64,000 bases of DNA from Guillardia theta CCMP2712 (taxonomy: Eukaryota > Cryptophyceae > Pyrenomonadales > Geminigeraceae). The DNA is taken from the NCBI RefSeq assembly GCF_000315625.1, contig NW_005434669.1, positions 1 through 64,000 on the forward strand. Reading direction: 5' to 3'. A program made the translations under genes and the position numbers. A model generated the notes under the pieces. That model was not told the DNA's origin, made no database searches, and was given only the letters and a program-made list of their open reading frames with translations. This document shows positions 32,610 to 44,740 of this stretch, piece by piece (the first letter of the stretch is position 1; the number at the start of each line of letters is the position of its first letter).

Positions 32610-34150
32610 TTCTGTGGAAAGGCTCTCAATGATACTATGAGCCCTCCTTCGACTGGCGATGATCGTAATGATTGTTTATGAATTGCAGACGAATGAGTTC
32701 GTCTGCTTTGTTGTGCACGCAAGCTTCTCCCTGGTTCCCCTCCCTTCTAGTTCCTTGACCTCTGCCTCGCTCAGTGCACTTTGTATCCTGTCTGCCGCTT
32801 GCAAAAGGCCTTTAGGGCAAATGCAATGAAAGGAGGGGTCATTTTAAGCGTTGAAAATAGGGTATGCGCCCATATAGGGTGGGCCCAAACCGGGGGCTGC
32901 TGACAGGAGTTGAAAACTGAGCGAACACATCAGACATTGAAACGTTTCGAATCTTCATGCGTCCTCCACATTGACGAAATAAGTCATTTTCGATACAGAT
33001 AGGGCTCAGATCACGACTTCCTCGTGACTGTTTACCACAAAAACATGGTTTTAAATTGAACACGTCGCCTGTAAAGACCGAGGGGTAGTCGGACAAAGTA
33101 TCTTTTAAGAGAGTGGGTGGGGTGATGCTGGGTGTGGTGAGCTGATTATTTTATCCTGGTAGCTAGGGGGGTAGGGGTATGAATACTCCAGCGATATAGG
33201 TGGGTACTAGAGATGACAAAAGTGTCGCAGAAGAAAGGGAGAAGGGGGCGAATTGGCCCCAGATATCAAAGGTGCTCTTCTTCAAGGCGCTATTATTGAA
33301 GTTTAGCTTGGGTTTAGCTTAGGTTTAGCTTGGGTTAAAGTTTAGTAGTCCGACGGTCACTGCAAGATTCAATTGGACCGTCACAAGTTGAGATTTTAGT
33401 GACGAGTATCACCAGGGTCAAGCCGCGCCCCCTCGCCTCTCCTGATAGTCCTCGTACCGTACTACGGTACTGATTTTTAACTTAACCTTGAGTAAAGCAT
33501 CAGCCCAGTGAGGCCGCGTGGCCGTGAGTTATTTTTTAAAACCTCGGCCGGGGCGGCCGGCCGAGAGTAAGCGCCGCGTGTACCGTCGCCGCGGACGGAC
33601 GGTGCGGCGCACCTGCCAGGCCGCGTAGTAGGCCGGGCCGATCGGATCCGGGGCCCGGGGCCGGCCCGGGCGCCGTGGCCGCGGGACTCCTCGGTTGACT
33701 GATTGGACAATCTCAGCGGCCACCGAACTTGACTTAACCGCGGGCCGCCCACCGTCACTGTCACGGTGCCCGACCGCGCCGCGAGTCCGATCGGACACGG
33801 TCCGACGGTCACCCGGCGGGTCCGTCGGCAGTTCTGAGTTCCGACTCACGGCTCGGACCCTTGAACTCGGAACGCCGTCACGGACGGTCCGCCGGTCCGC
33901 CGGTCCGGGTTGCTCAGCCGGGCCGGTCAGTGTCGGCGGGCCTCTAGCTTTACCTAAAACTATATAGAAATAAAACCTCTAAAATATGTAGAAATGTGTA
34001 CAACATCTAGGTAATAGTTGCATATGAATTATTTTGATAGTATTTACAATATATAATACTTGTATACATTGAATATTGAATATTGAATATTACTTTAAAT
34101 CACTACATTCTATTTTATAAAAATATTCCTCGCATACAAAGTGCGCTTCC
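32610..34150. repeat. noncoding region with GC-rich island C and adjoining AT-rich block
   Basis: 32840-33250 has G-rich units (gagtgggtggggtg, taggggggtaggggtat). 33305-33345 has three ~12-bp gtttagcttggg repeats. 33408-33457 shares a module with island A, and directly after it lies a perfect inverted repeat GTACCGTA-C-TACGGTAC (33454-33470). 33480-33950 is very GC-rich (ggtccgccggtccgccggtc). At about 33950 composition switches abruptly to AT-rich (33950-34140, with gaatatt repeats near 34075). No gene supported. Confidence 0.65.
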
Positions 34151-35300
34151 ATGCAGCTGTCTGGGATGGGCTTGCTTCTGTACCTGACGCTGCTCTCTTG
34201 CGGCTCGTGTCAAGTTGTGGCCGATGGCTATGCTGTTATACGCGGCACTTGCGTCTGCGTCCTCTCTCCTGCTGTGTTTCAACATGCTCTTGAGATGTCT
34301 TCAACACTCTGGCCCATCAATGCTTGATTTACCCTGAACTTTTTCCTGCTCTACTTCACTTTGATTTTTCTTTCACTTTGATGACACCATCCCCTCTCGC
34401 ACTCAACCATTGCTTGACTCAACCGCCATGCTATCGAGTCAAATACTCGCTATCGGCTTTAGAATTTTTCTAGTTTGTGTTAGACTCCCTTTGTAAACAA
34501 CATCCCGCACACTGTCACATGAAAGGTTATGTCAAGCAGTGACTATCATCACCCTGCAGGCTCTACGTACAAACACTCATGGTTGCTCAGAGGTGAGAAT
34601 TTATACATCAATCAGCGATATGCTGATGCTTCATGGCAGTTTGTTGTCTCCACGGCAAGTGCAGACGTCCCTTGCAACTCCTTTGCTAGGTGACGAATAC
34701 GTTCAATCGAGCTGGCATTCCGACCAGCGTTCTGTTGAGGTAATCATCTCTGTGTGAAGGAGCTGCATTGACAGGTCGTAGGCCATTCCCTGCGCCGCAG
34801 ATGAGAATGCTACACTTGCGCTGCCATTCCCAGATGTAGTGCTGATGTTTTTCTAGACATGATTCACTCATGATCTCGATTGCAGCCTCATGAGCTGAAT
34901 AAGATACGCTCGATGGAAAAACATCTCTTTGAAGTTGGGTGGAGCACACCTCTGGTCGAGACGCTCTTGCGCTGAAAAAATGTTGCTTGTTTACCTGCAT
35001 GTACAGAAAGTGCCTCAAGGGATGAAAGTGAAATGCGTCAATTGCGAATCTTGGTTCTCAGCCTCCGACAATGCAGTAGAAGCGAAGGTGTACTGACTTG
35101 TGTGGCTGCGGTGGTTTTGAAGCTTGTTTAGGCTGCGGACCAGAGCGTTCATGATGCATGTGTCATTGAAGATCCCAACTACAAGCACAGGTAAATTGAA
35201 TCTCGACATTCCCTCTGAACTTTCTAAGTCTTTAATCTCAGCAGACAAGTTTGCTGTCAGTTCCATCCAGGAGTCTATCGACGGAGCGGAGTCACTGTAG
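34151..35300 (+). CDS. secreted hypothetical protein, multi-exon
   Basis: ATG at 34151 opens a strong signal peptide (MQLSGMGLLLYLTLLSCGSC). Downstream exon-like pieces in consistent splice context are FVVSTASADVPCNSF (about 34640), HELNKIRSMEKHLFEVGWST (about 34890-34950), VPQGMKVKCVNCESWFSASD (about 35010-35080), AADQSVHDACVIEDPNYKH (about 35132-35190) and a final FAVSSIQESIDGAESL ending near 35300. Cys pairs suggest an extracytoplasmic domain. The linkage of the first exon to the later ones is inferred; no family recognised. Confidence 0.45.
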
Positions 35301-35590
35301 CCACGGGGGTTAGGACGGGATGGTCGTGCTGCAGACAGATCTCGGAGGTTGAATTTCCTCCTCCCAACCGTTTCTAACGAGTTTGACTAGTCTGCGCTGG
35401 GATGCAAAAGGCTTCCCTACCATACTGAGGACCCTGCCACTACTGCCTTGCTTCTTGCATTCTCTCAGGTGCGAAGCGGATAGACCATGATCGTCCTGCT
35501 TGCCCCAGTGACTGCTTTCCTGCCCCTCTGCACTCTTTCCCTTCCACATCTCTTCCTTAGTCAGTCCCCCCCTCCTTGACATGACTCGGC

Positions 35591-36834
35591 ATGATCTGCG
35601 AACAGAACGAGGGTCCGACGTCTGAGGCTAGTGCAGAGCTTGAGCGAAGACTAGGTGCGTTTTGCTGACCTCCTGCAAGTCGATCGTGTGCTTCTGCTCA
35701 TCGATTGCACAGTTGAGGCCGAGAAGAATCTACAAGAAGCCTCGGAGGAGGACTCTAAGAGCATCTACCCGTCAGCTCCTCTGCCTTATCGTCCTGCCTC
35801 TAACTTCCGTCTGCAGGAGCCTCGAGACTTGCATGCAGCGGTAAGGCGAGCTGACACTCGTCGGTGTTTCTGAGAAACCACCAGGCGGCTTCCTGGAAAC
35901 GGAGAGTATGAGATGGACGAGCACGGGAATATTGTTCATTACGTCCGGTAAGATTGGTGGAAGAATGCTCGTGATGAATGTCGGCTGCAGACCTTCCGAC
36001 ACGATTCAAGGGCTTTCTCTCAAGTACGGAGTCTCGACACAGGTGATCCTCCTCCTCCTCCTCCTCCTCCTCCTCCTCCTCCTGTCTTTCCTTCTAGTTC
36101 TCTGATTTCAACTCCCAGAGGATCAAGGAGGTGAATGGCGTCCTCGGATTCTCTATCGTCCAGTACAGCACTCTGCTCATCCCGCCGAGGTCAGGAGGGC
36201 GAGGTATCGCAGCCACCATGTCATGACTGCTCCTCTAGCGAATCGGGAAAGTGCATCAAGCGGAAGCCCAAGGACGTTCGATCGTGCGGAACACGGGTCA
36301 AGTGAGCCCCCACTCACCTTCTCCTGCTGGTCCTGACTTGGTGTGAGCAATGTGCTGGAAACCCTCGAAGCCGCCGATGCTGAGGGCGTCAAGGTAGCTC
36401 CGTCTGCCTGTCCTGCATTGCTCGTCAAGTCTGCCGCTGCAGGATCGCCTCCTATCTCATCTTCATCGCCGTATGTGTGCACTAGGCGCAACGTCGCAGG
36501 AGGAGGCGAAGGTGAAGGCGATGATGGGCGACAGGCATGACTGGAGCTTGCAGGCGTACCTCTCGCTTGCCAACAACGACGTAGAGGTAGCGGTCAAGAT
36601 GTACCAGGAGGACCTAGCGGTGCTTGTCTCGGTCTGTCCTGCTTGTCTGGAGCCTGACTTCTGGCCAGTGGGAGAAGCAGGGAGGCAGCGCGACCAAGTT
36701 CCCCGGCACCCCGTCGTGCATCCAGGACATGACGACGAGGAAGTCGTTCTTCAACAAGCTGAGCTCCAAGCTGAGGTGCTGCTGAGAGTGTCGCGCCATG
36801 GCTGACCGCAAGCAGGAGCAAGCAGATCTACTGA
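35591..36834 (+). CDS. LysM-domain protein with UBA-like C-terminus
   Basis: ATG at 35591. Exons encode an acidic helical start (AELERRLVEAEKNLQEASEE), GEYEMDEHGNIVHYV, then a LysM split by a (cct)n-containing intron: PSDTIQGLSLKYGVSTQ and FSDFNSQRIKEVNGVLG with STLLIP. A Ser/Pro linker follows, then a helical segment resembling a CUE/UBA-type bundle (LQAYLSLANNDVEVAVKMYQ) and a basic end (SFFNKLSSKLRSKQIY). No signal peptide is seen, so it resembles the intracellular LYSMD-type proteins of eukaryotes rather than the secreted LysM protein at 20.5 kb. About six introns, joins partly tentative. Confidence 0.65.
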
Positions 36835-36850
36835 AGTGATAGAGACAGCT

Positions 36851-36932
36851 GTTTAATTCTTTCTTGTGCTTGTTAATTCTTTCTTGCGCTTGTTAATTCT
36901 TTCTTGCGCTTGTTAATTCTTTCTTGTGTTTG
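36851..36932. repeat. 20-bp tandem repeat, four copies
   Basis: Copies of tgttaattctttcttgcgct just after the LysM/UBA gene; may form part of its 3' flank. Confidence 0.9.
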
Positions 36933-37043
36933 TTGTGAGCGGTCTATGGCAGACGGCTCTTCTGCTTGCTGCTTGTGTTTATCAATACACAGCTCACTTG
37001 GTGTGGAAAACCTGTGGAGTATCAGGAGCTTCGATAAATCAGC

Positions 37044-40000
37044 AAGCTCTTTGCACCATTGAGTCGACGAGGATAGTAGCGATGTGGAACGCGAGGTCTT
37101 CCTCGAGCTTGGTGAACTCCTTTGATGAGGACGTCTCAAGGTTTCTGCGCATCTCGACGACTCCAATAGGTCGCTGCGAGTCGAATGTGAGATGGAGTGT
37201 AGTGAAGAAGAGCTGGAGGGGGAGGAAGACGAAGGCGAGGAGGAGGATGAGGAGGAAGAGGTGGTGGTGGTGGAGGGAGACATGGAGGTGCTGGTGGTAA
37301 TTCTAAAGGAGCAAGGTGGGAGAACTACCAAGAGAGAGTTGTCCATAAGAGGATGGCACATGTAGACACAGGCGGGCCCGACATCCCGAACAATGCTCGA
37401 CTCGCTTCCAAGCGCATTTTGATCGCCCTGACATTGGTCTCTGCGATGACAAGTCAGACGTGAAATCACCTCGCCGACTCACTGCAAGCCCGAGTCTTGA
37501 ACGATGACTGGAGACACCTTGCGGAAACATGAGCCTGCGATGCCTGCGATGGGCACGATGGTGGAAGTCCTGCCGAGAATGTGAGGAAGAAGAGGAAGAG
37601 GAAGAGGAAGAGGAAGAGGAAGTGAATGAGAAAGATGAAATGCAAGGTGACTAGTTACCCTCCATGCTCGAAGCATCTCCAGGAGTCAGTGACCAGGTTG
37701 TTCTCATCAAAGATGGCTATGTACATCCTAATTTTCGCTGACATCACCGAGGAAATCTGAGAGATGGCGCTAGACAGCAAGACTTCAATGCTGCCACTGC
37801 TGGAGTAGAGAAAGCGCGACGACATGAGCATGGAGAGAGTCTGGGAACATGAGTGAGGCCAGCGAGGAGGAGCTTTCGATTCACCTGCCGCCTTGCATCG
37901 TTGAGCTGTTTTTGATGATTGAGATATGCCAAAGACTCTGAGATCTTCTTTCCTATCATCTTTGAAACAATCTCATCCGTGCCATCAAATGCTCCTGACA
38001 TGTCACTTGATCAGATTCAAGCATATCATTCAGCAAGACTGAACCAGATTGCTTGTTCAAGATCTCTATGATCAATGATGCTTGCTGTTTGCTTTTGAAG
38101 AAAGTGAGCTGGCTAAGAACAGAGGGATGGAGTGGTACTTGTTCATGACAGGAACATAGATGGCGTTTGAGAGCTTCAGACCTTCGCGTTGGTCGAAGGA
38201 GGGCTGAAAGCGAGGGTCCTGCAGGGCAGTCAGTCACTGCGACTTCATTGACGTCCGCATGCCTGTAAGAGGTTGTTCACGATCAACGTTTGCGACGTCA
38301 TGCAGCACAGGCCGACGAACCCTTGGTCTGACCTCAACAAGATTCTTCTTCCTGTGAACTCATCGATCGCTGTCGCCATGCCGCCTTCCCGCACAAACAC
38401 GTTGGCACGTTCGGCTTTGACGATGTCGCGAACGATCGTCCCGTACTTGACAAGCTGCTGGTCCAGGTCGGACTCGAAGTTGACCGGGTCTGTCAAGTTC
38501 ACCGACGCGTAAACTTTCGAGAGCAAGACGTTGTTGAGGATGGCACACGCGATGTGCTTGCCCAGCTGCAGCAGGAGCTGCGCGTCCTGCAAGAAGATCC
38601 GTCTCTCTCCGTCCGCGCTCCTGCTGATCACTTGGATGCAGCCAATCTGTCGCTGCCCATGCACGAGGGGCGCGCACAGGATGGCGCTGGCTGACCTGAC
38701 GCTTCGCTGATCCACCGCGGGGTCAAAGTGCTCGCTGCTGTGATCGAGGGTGTGAAAGACAAGGCTTCCTGTCTTGATGACATGGCCCGCGATGCCCGAG
38801 GCTGCCTCAGAGTAGGAGAGAGCAGCGACGTCGTCCTTGAGCTCGTACATGGCGCTTCCTCCATGTCCTGCCATGAACAGCACACACTCCACGGGACCGA
38901 AGGTAGACCGGATCATCGCCTTGATCTCGTTGACAAGATTCAGCGAGTCAAACTGCGACAGATCATGGACCTTTGACGCCTGCTCGACAATAAAGTTCTG
39001 CTTGTCCACTTGGTAGTCGAGTCGATTCCTCACAGCTTTCAACTCACTCCTAGTCATGGCGTTCTGCACCAGCGTTGCCGCAAGGGTCGAGAACTGCTCA
39101 ACTTTTGTCACGTCAGATTGATTGATCTTAGAGCCTATTCCTCGCTTGTTCATGAGCTGTAAGATGCCGATCATGGAGGATTCAGATTCAACTGAAAAGA
39201 CAGGAACACAGATGAGGTTATTGACTTCAAACTTGGTCAGGATACTCAGGTAGTAACTATGCCTGCTGTCCTGATGCACATTGAGACTCATCTGGTATGT
39301 CTTACTCTCAAATGCTCGCCCAGCAATTCCTGCCTCCGAAAGCTCAACACTCTTTGGTTCTTCGTCCGGGTGCAGCTTGACGGACAGTGTGCCATTCCCT
39401 TGGATCCTGAAGAACCAACATCTTTCAAATGCAAACAGCTTTTCCGCAAGCTTTCCGATTTCAAAGTAGCAATTCAATACATGATCCATGTGATACAAAT
39501 CGCCAATTGCTGAAATGGCAGCTGAAAAGTGATCGTAAGTTGTGGAAGCCCTTTCCTTTTCCAAAATGTGTTGAAGTTTCAGGCCCCAAGAGTTTGACAT
39601 GATCTTAACAGTTTCGAGGACCCAAGGATCAAACCTCGAGTGCTTTTCTTCGCACTTGATGGCCAAGACAACCCCAACGGTCTTACCGTAGGCCTGCAGT
39701 GCTATCGTCATGAGTGCTTCCATTGTTTCGTTCGGACACAAAAGTTTAGAGATCGTTTTGAGCTTCAACACTTGTTTCTCCGAAAGTCTGTCCTTTGTTT
39801 CAGATGGAAAGTTGAGAGAGCCTTGGTTTTGAAGAGTGTGTGAAAACGGAAAGCTATCGGCTTCAAAATAGATGTAGTTTCCGTTGCTGTCTAGTCGTTT
39901 CGTCCAAAGGAGCGATGACTCCGAATCTAGAATGAGCAAGAAGCAGTGGCGGCACTGTGCAACTGCAGTAACAAAGGAGTTGATGCTTCGCTCTGCTGCA

Positions 40001-41250
40001 TCGACATCCTCCCACGCTGATTGAAGCTCTTGGCTTGCAGCTGGATTCATCTTCATCAAGTTGTAGTGCAGGGCACCCGCCATGTTGCCGACGAGCTCCA
40101 GATTGTTTCGATCGTTGTCGGTGAATTTTACGTGTTTGCAGTTTCTCACTTGCAAGAAGCCCACAGCTCTAGAGTGGTGGGAGACAGGGCAGTATAAAGA
40201 TCCAAGATGCTGTCTCGCACTTACCGACGCGTTCTCGATTCTAAGGGAAGAATTGAAATTGGTCGATGAAGACAGAACTTGCTCAAAGATTCCTTTAAGA
40301 GGAATTCTGCTCTCCTTAAACGTTTCTGTCTTGGATTCTGTAGATTTTGACCATGTGCACAGGTCCATGTTCTCGTTATCTATGATGAAGCAATTGGCTT
40401 TCTCAGCATCACAGACTTCTTTGCAGACAACGCCGGTGGCGTGGACTAGTTCGACAAGATCTGAGCATTTGGCAAGCTCAATGAATCTGTTAATGATGGT
40501 TGTCAGCTTTCGGTTTTGAGAATCGATTCGTTCAAACTTGTTGCACAACTCTAAGGTGACAGTGGCCTGTCTCCCCAGCAGATCCAAACAGGTCATATCC
40601 ATGCTCGTGAATCCTCCGACAACTTTGTTGGCAACCTGAAGCACGCCCACAAGCTTTCCTAAGATTGTGTACACAGGAACGCAGGCAATCGTCTTCACTC
40701 CTGGAGATGGTGCCCAATCAACAAGCGCATCAAACCTTGAGTCATGGTGCGGGCGATTGCTGATGATGGCTCGCTTCTCGTTGATACATGCGCCAGCCAA
40801 GCCTTGGCATGGAAACAAGCCGTTGTCGCCTCTTCTCCCTTTGACCCGTAGCATTGCGTTGTTCTTTTCATCCTTCTCAATCAGAAAGAGCGTCGCACTC
40901 TTGCATGAAGCTATTTGTTTTGCGGCCGACAGAACTCTTTCTATGGCAGAACATGTTTCCGTATCAACTGCTGATTGCAATATGATCGGGTAAATGTCAT
41001 GAATCGTCGCCATGTCGCTCGAACCCTCAAGCTCAGCGGCTTCATTGGGTGCTACTCTTGCAGTCTGCGGCTGCGGCAGCAAAGAACCAGTCGCCTGCAA
41101 TCTTGGGTGGAGGTGGAGGCGCAGAGATGAAGGAAGTGACTTGGCGCTGCTATCCGACGCCTGCAGGGCGGGATCGCGAGCTCCTTTTAGAGGGTCCAGC
41201 AGACGCAGGCGACGGGAGAGAGGGTTTCTAGCAACGAGAGGCTCGGGCAT
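37044..41250 (-). CDS. tandem GAF-domain protein
   Basis: First exon 38245-41250 encodes about 1000 residues from an ATG at 41250; further exons follow at 38130-38210 (REGLKLSNAIYVPVMNK), about 37910-37990 (coiled), 37640-37740 (MYIAIFDENNLVTDSW), 37505-37600 (GIAGSCFRKVSPVIVQDSG) and about 37047-37140 (FTKLEEDLAFHIATILVDSM). At least six GAF-type repeats are recognisable by the pattern G-L-A-G, a VxNxx motif, IxCVPV, and GVLQVxN; the clearest are at about residues 80-230, 250-400, 590-740 and 765-910, plus those spread over the later exons. No kinase, phosphodiesterase or cyclase motif was seen. Likely ligand (cyclic nucleotide or chromophore) sensing or a scaffold (inference). Confidence 0.75.
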
Positions 41251-42333
41251 CACCTCAACACAAACCTCGCTCTGAAGCTTCCGGAGCTCAACGCGCCCCT
41301 CTTAGGGCCTCAGTTGCTGACTGTGAGCATGTGGGATGCTCCTCTTCCCCTAAGGAGGTCGCATCCTATGATGCGCGTGTGATCATCACTGATGACAGGC
41401 TAGGGGCCATGATGGTACGCGGCACGGCGACCGTGCATTGCGACGGTCCAGGCCGGACCGAACGCCGTTGGCACTGCCGAGCCATTGCAAGACTAAAACA
41501 CTGTCTTCACTATGGCAGCGGTTATATTTCAGTTACACTTGTGCAGCAGTCAAACGGTCCGTGTCATAGAAGTTAGCAAATCTTTACTCAAAAAGTTAAG
41601 TTAAAACAGAACTACTACTTGCTTAAATTTGAGTAATAATCTATTGCCGCGACTCAACTGCCGAAAAGGCTCCGGCGCTGGCCCCCGGAGTGCCGACCCT
41701 AAGAGTACGGTCTAAAAGTAATAAATCTTTAAAAATAGTTTTAAAGGGTTTTGATACATGAAAGGGTTAGAACTTTGGGGGAGGGTACTTTGATTGAGTA
41801 AAGCTTCAGGTACTTTGCGACGCATCACACAAGGAGAAAAGGCCTGCAAGTGTCTAGTTGAAACCCTCTGAACCCGGAAGTTTTTATACTACCCTGACCC
41901 CTTCAAATATTTAGGTGATCTAAAACTCTGACACTTTGAGGGGCCATGGGGGGTAGTAGGGGGCCCACCCTACCCCACATAAAACATCTCCCCCCCCCTC
42001 CCGCAGTTACCCCGCCAATGCAGCCTGGCAAGTGGCAAAGGCGAGAAGTAGTGAGGGCAGGGGCAGGACGTCGAGGGCATGGTAGGTTAAGGAGAGTAAA
42101 GCAGAGACTAGGGAGAACATGGGAAGGGAAGAAAAGAAGTCTTTGTACAGGCCGTTTCACAACATAAGTCAGGACAGGACCATCGTATTAGGTTTTCTAG
42201 AGCTTCAAGCTTATGTTTGGGCCTTCAGGGTTTGGTTTTGACCATTGTCCTTTGTGTTAAAAGAGTATTTTCAAGTTCCTCACTTTGCTGTCATGCCAGG
42301 AACAATACCTTTAAAAGTGCGATTTTGCTCAAC
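41251..42333. repeat. noncoding region with GC-rich island D and G-rich block
   Basis: 41400-41700 is GC-rich with palindromic runs (gcacggcgaccgtgc; gacggtccaggccggacc; gctggcccccggag). ttgagtaaagcttcagg near 41796 matches island C (ttgagtaaagcatcag near 33490). 41938-42000 has ggggccatggggggtagtag and ggcccaccctacccc. No supported gene. Confidence 0.6.
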
Positions 42334-44702
42334 ATGATGGATAGCGAACAAACATCTCAAGGTTCTGTGTTATGCACACTTGTCCTCCTCATTTCCTCTT
42401 TTTCCGTAGCAGCAGATGCATCTCCGCTGGAAGCAGCCGAAGTTACAGATGAAGGGAGCGTGACAGGGAAGAAGAAGGCGACAAAGAGGGCATGCATGCC
42501 TTGCCGAAGATCAAAAGTCAAGTGCGATGAGGCCAGACCATGTGGACGATGCATGCAGCGGGGAATGGAGGCGGCTTGCCAGGTGCGGTGTCAGATGAGA
42601 CAGCTGTCAACCTCCCCCGTTCCTCGAGAGCTTTTGTGATGGAGCCCCTGCAGGAGGACCCAGTCTCATCTCCTGGTCTCGCCTCGGACTGCCTGCAGTC
42701 TCGTCTCTCTGTCGATCAATTCCACTCGCAGGTGATGGTCGTTAACATCAATGAGAACCCCCTCACGAGCAAGTAGTGCCCGTATCTGGTGGCGATCTTG
42801 CAGAAATGGCCGTATCAAGTGTTTTTGAGGTTTGTTGTTGATGTTACAAATCTGTGTCTCTGAGAAGTTCCGAAGGTATTGCGAGGAAAGAAGTGAAGGA
42901 GAAGCGCTCGTCAAGATTCTCAACAGGTTATTTCCACACCTCGTTGCTGAAATCAAACCTCAGAAGGTGTTGAATTTTTCTGGTGCAGCCTTCCGCCATA
43001 TCTCAGTAGTATTATGCATACTGCATTCGCTGCTGTAGATGAGGTGAGGACAAGGAGGGGTATGTGACAAACATGTGAAAACTTGAACAAGCTTGAAAAT
43101 CAAACACGCAACAAACTTCGTCTGCTTGTCCCTGCAACTTCTCTAGCCCAGCATCATGACTCGTCCGAAAAGGTGAGATCGAGTTGATCTGTGATGTCTG
43201 AAGATGGATGAATTCGATGCTGCAGGAGTTAGAAGGAATTCAAAATCACCAATGGGAAAAACTCAAGGTTGCTCCATCAAGGACAAGAAACTTGTCTGAC
43301 TTGAGCTACCCAGGACAGGGGATTCTTGAGAATCACATGGTGTCCTCAGAAAAATAGGAGAAAAGACTGTAAGCACTTGACATTCTCTCATCCTGTTCGC
43401 TGAACATCTCGGCAGTGTATGTCAATCAGTACTTCGCAAAACTAGCCGGCGCAGCGCGCGAGGAGGTTTTAGAGAAGTTGTGGCTGAGACAGGTAATCTC
43501 GCTCTGAACACAGCTAACAAGCTTTGCGACGTACTGAGATGAATGCAGGCTCCTTTTACAATGACGGAGTTTGAATACCTCTGCTTGTTGTTGGACGACA
43601 TTGATAACTCTCAATCGGTTCCTTTTTAACTGTCTAACATCATCACTGAAATGAAGCAGGTGAGTCTCTCACGTTACATTCGTTGTACTGCGTCCTGGTC
43701 AAGCAACTCGGCTCCCGTTTTTCTCCACCAGGTTGATTCCTTTCTTTACTGTCATGGAGGGGAGCATGGGGAAGAAAACAAGAGGCTGATTGTACATGTC
43801 AGACCACGGGGAAACAACTGGATGTTGCAGGTTTGTTCGTATTCGTTGCTATCGTGCAAGAATTGAAATCTTGGTCTGTTTGCTTTCCTGTCTTTCAGGT
43901 CAGTTGGAACAGTTGCGGAAGGTGACCTAGACCGATATCTGGAGTTGTCCAATAAAATGTGTGAACAGGTACACAGAGTCATCACGCCAGAGGAGTACGA
44001 ACAGGAAGCGGCGAAGATGAAGGTGGGCGATGGAAGTTCTGATAGACGACCTGCTAATGAGATGCATGTTCTCTGAATCTTTTTCAAGGCTGAATGCCAA
44101 CAGCTTCCTCTTTGTATGCTATTTAACGAAAACAGAACCGCTGAGGATTTGTTGGTGAGGAGAGTGGAACAAGGCAGGATGAAGTGACGGGCAGCAGGCG
44201 AATTTCCGCTCTGAGCGACAAGAAAGCATTGAGTCGATGAGCAAGACCAAGGAAGGAAGCAAGAAGCTGATGCAACTGGCTCAGGTGTTCTCCTCCTCTT
44301 GCTGCTTTCGAGGGATCTAAACTTCCAGGGCAGGAGCTGCAGGGAAGGTTTAGAGAGAGAGTGGAACTTGCCGCCAACCTCCCAAAGGAGAATGGAGAAG
44401 CTGCAGCGTCGCGGAAACCCCTAGGAAGGGAGGAGAAAGGTATACGCTGCTGTCCTACCATCATTCCTCCTTGTGACTCTCATGCCCGGGTAGCCAACGC
44501 GATCCTGGACAAGATGAAGATGGATATGGATATGATTCAAGAGGACGCGCCCAGCGCCTCTTCCGAGCCCTTCAAGTACCATCAGGGCGCTGATGTCTTG
44601 CAAGCGAAAGCCATCCCTACGGGCATTGTCAGCGCCGCCAACTCCTTCCCGGAAATGCGAGGAAACAACTCGGGTCAGGCGCATCTCTTGTTTCGCGGCC
44701 AT

Positions 44703-44740
<38 letters not shown>

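Noticed and set aside
33305-33345. Possible degenerate telomere repeat (gtttagcttggg)
   Set aside because: Period is about 12, not 7, and the ttaggg core is interrupted; treated as a local direct repeat.
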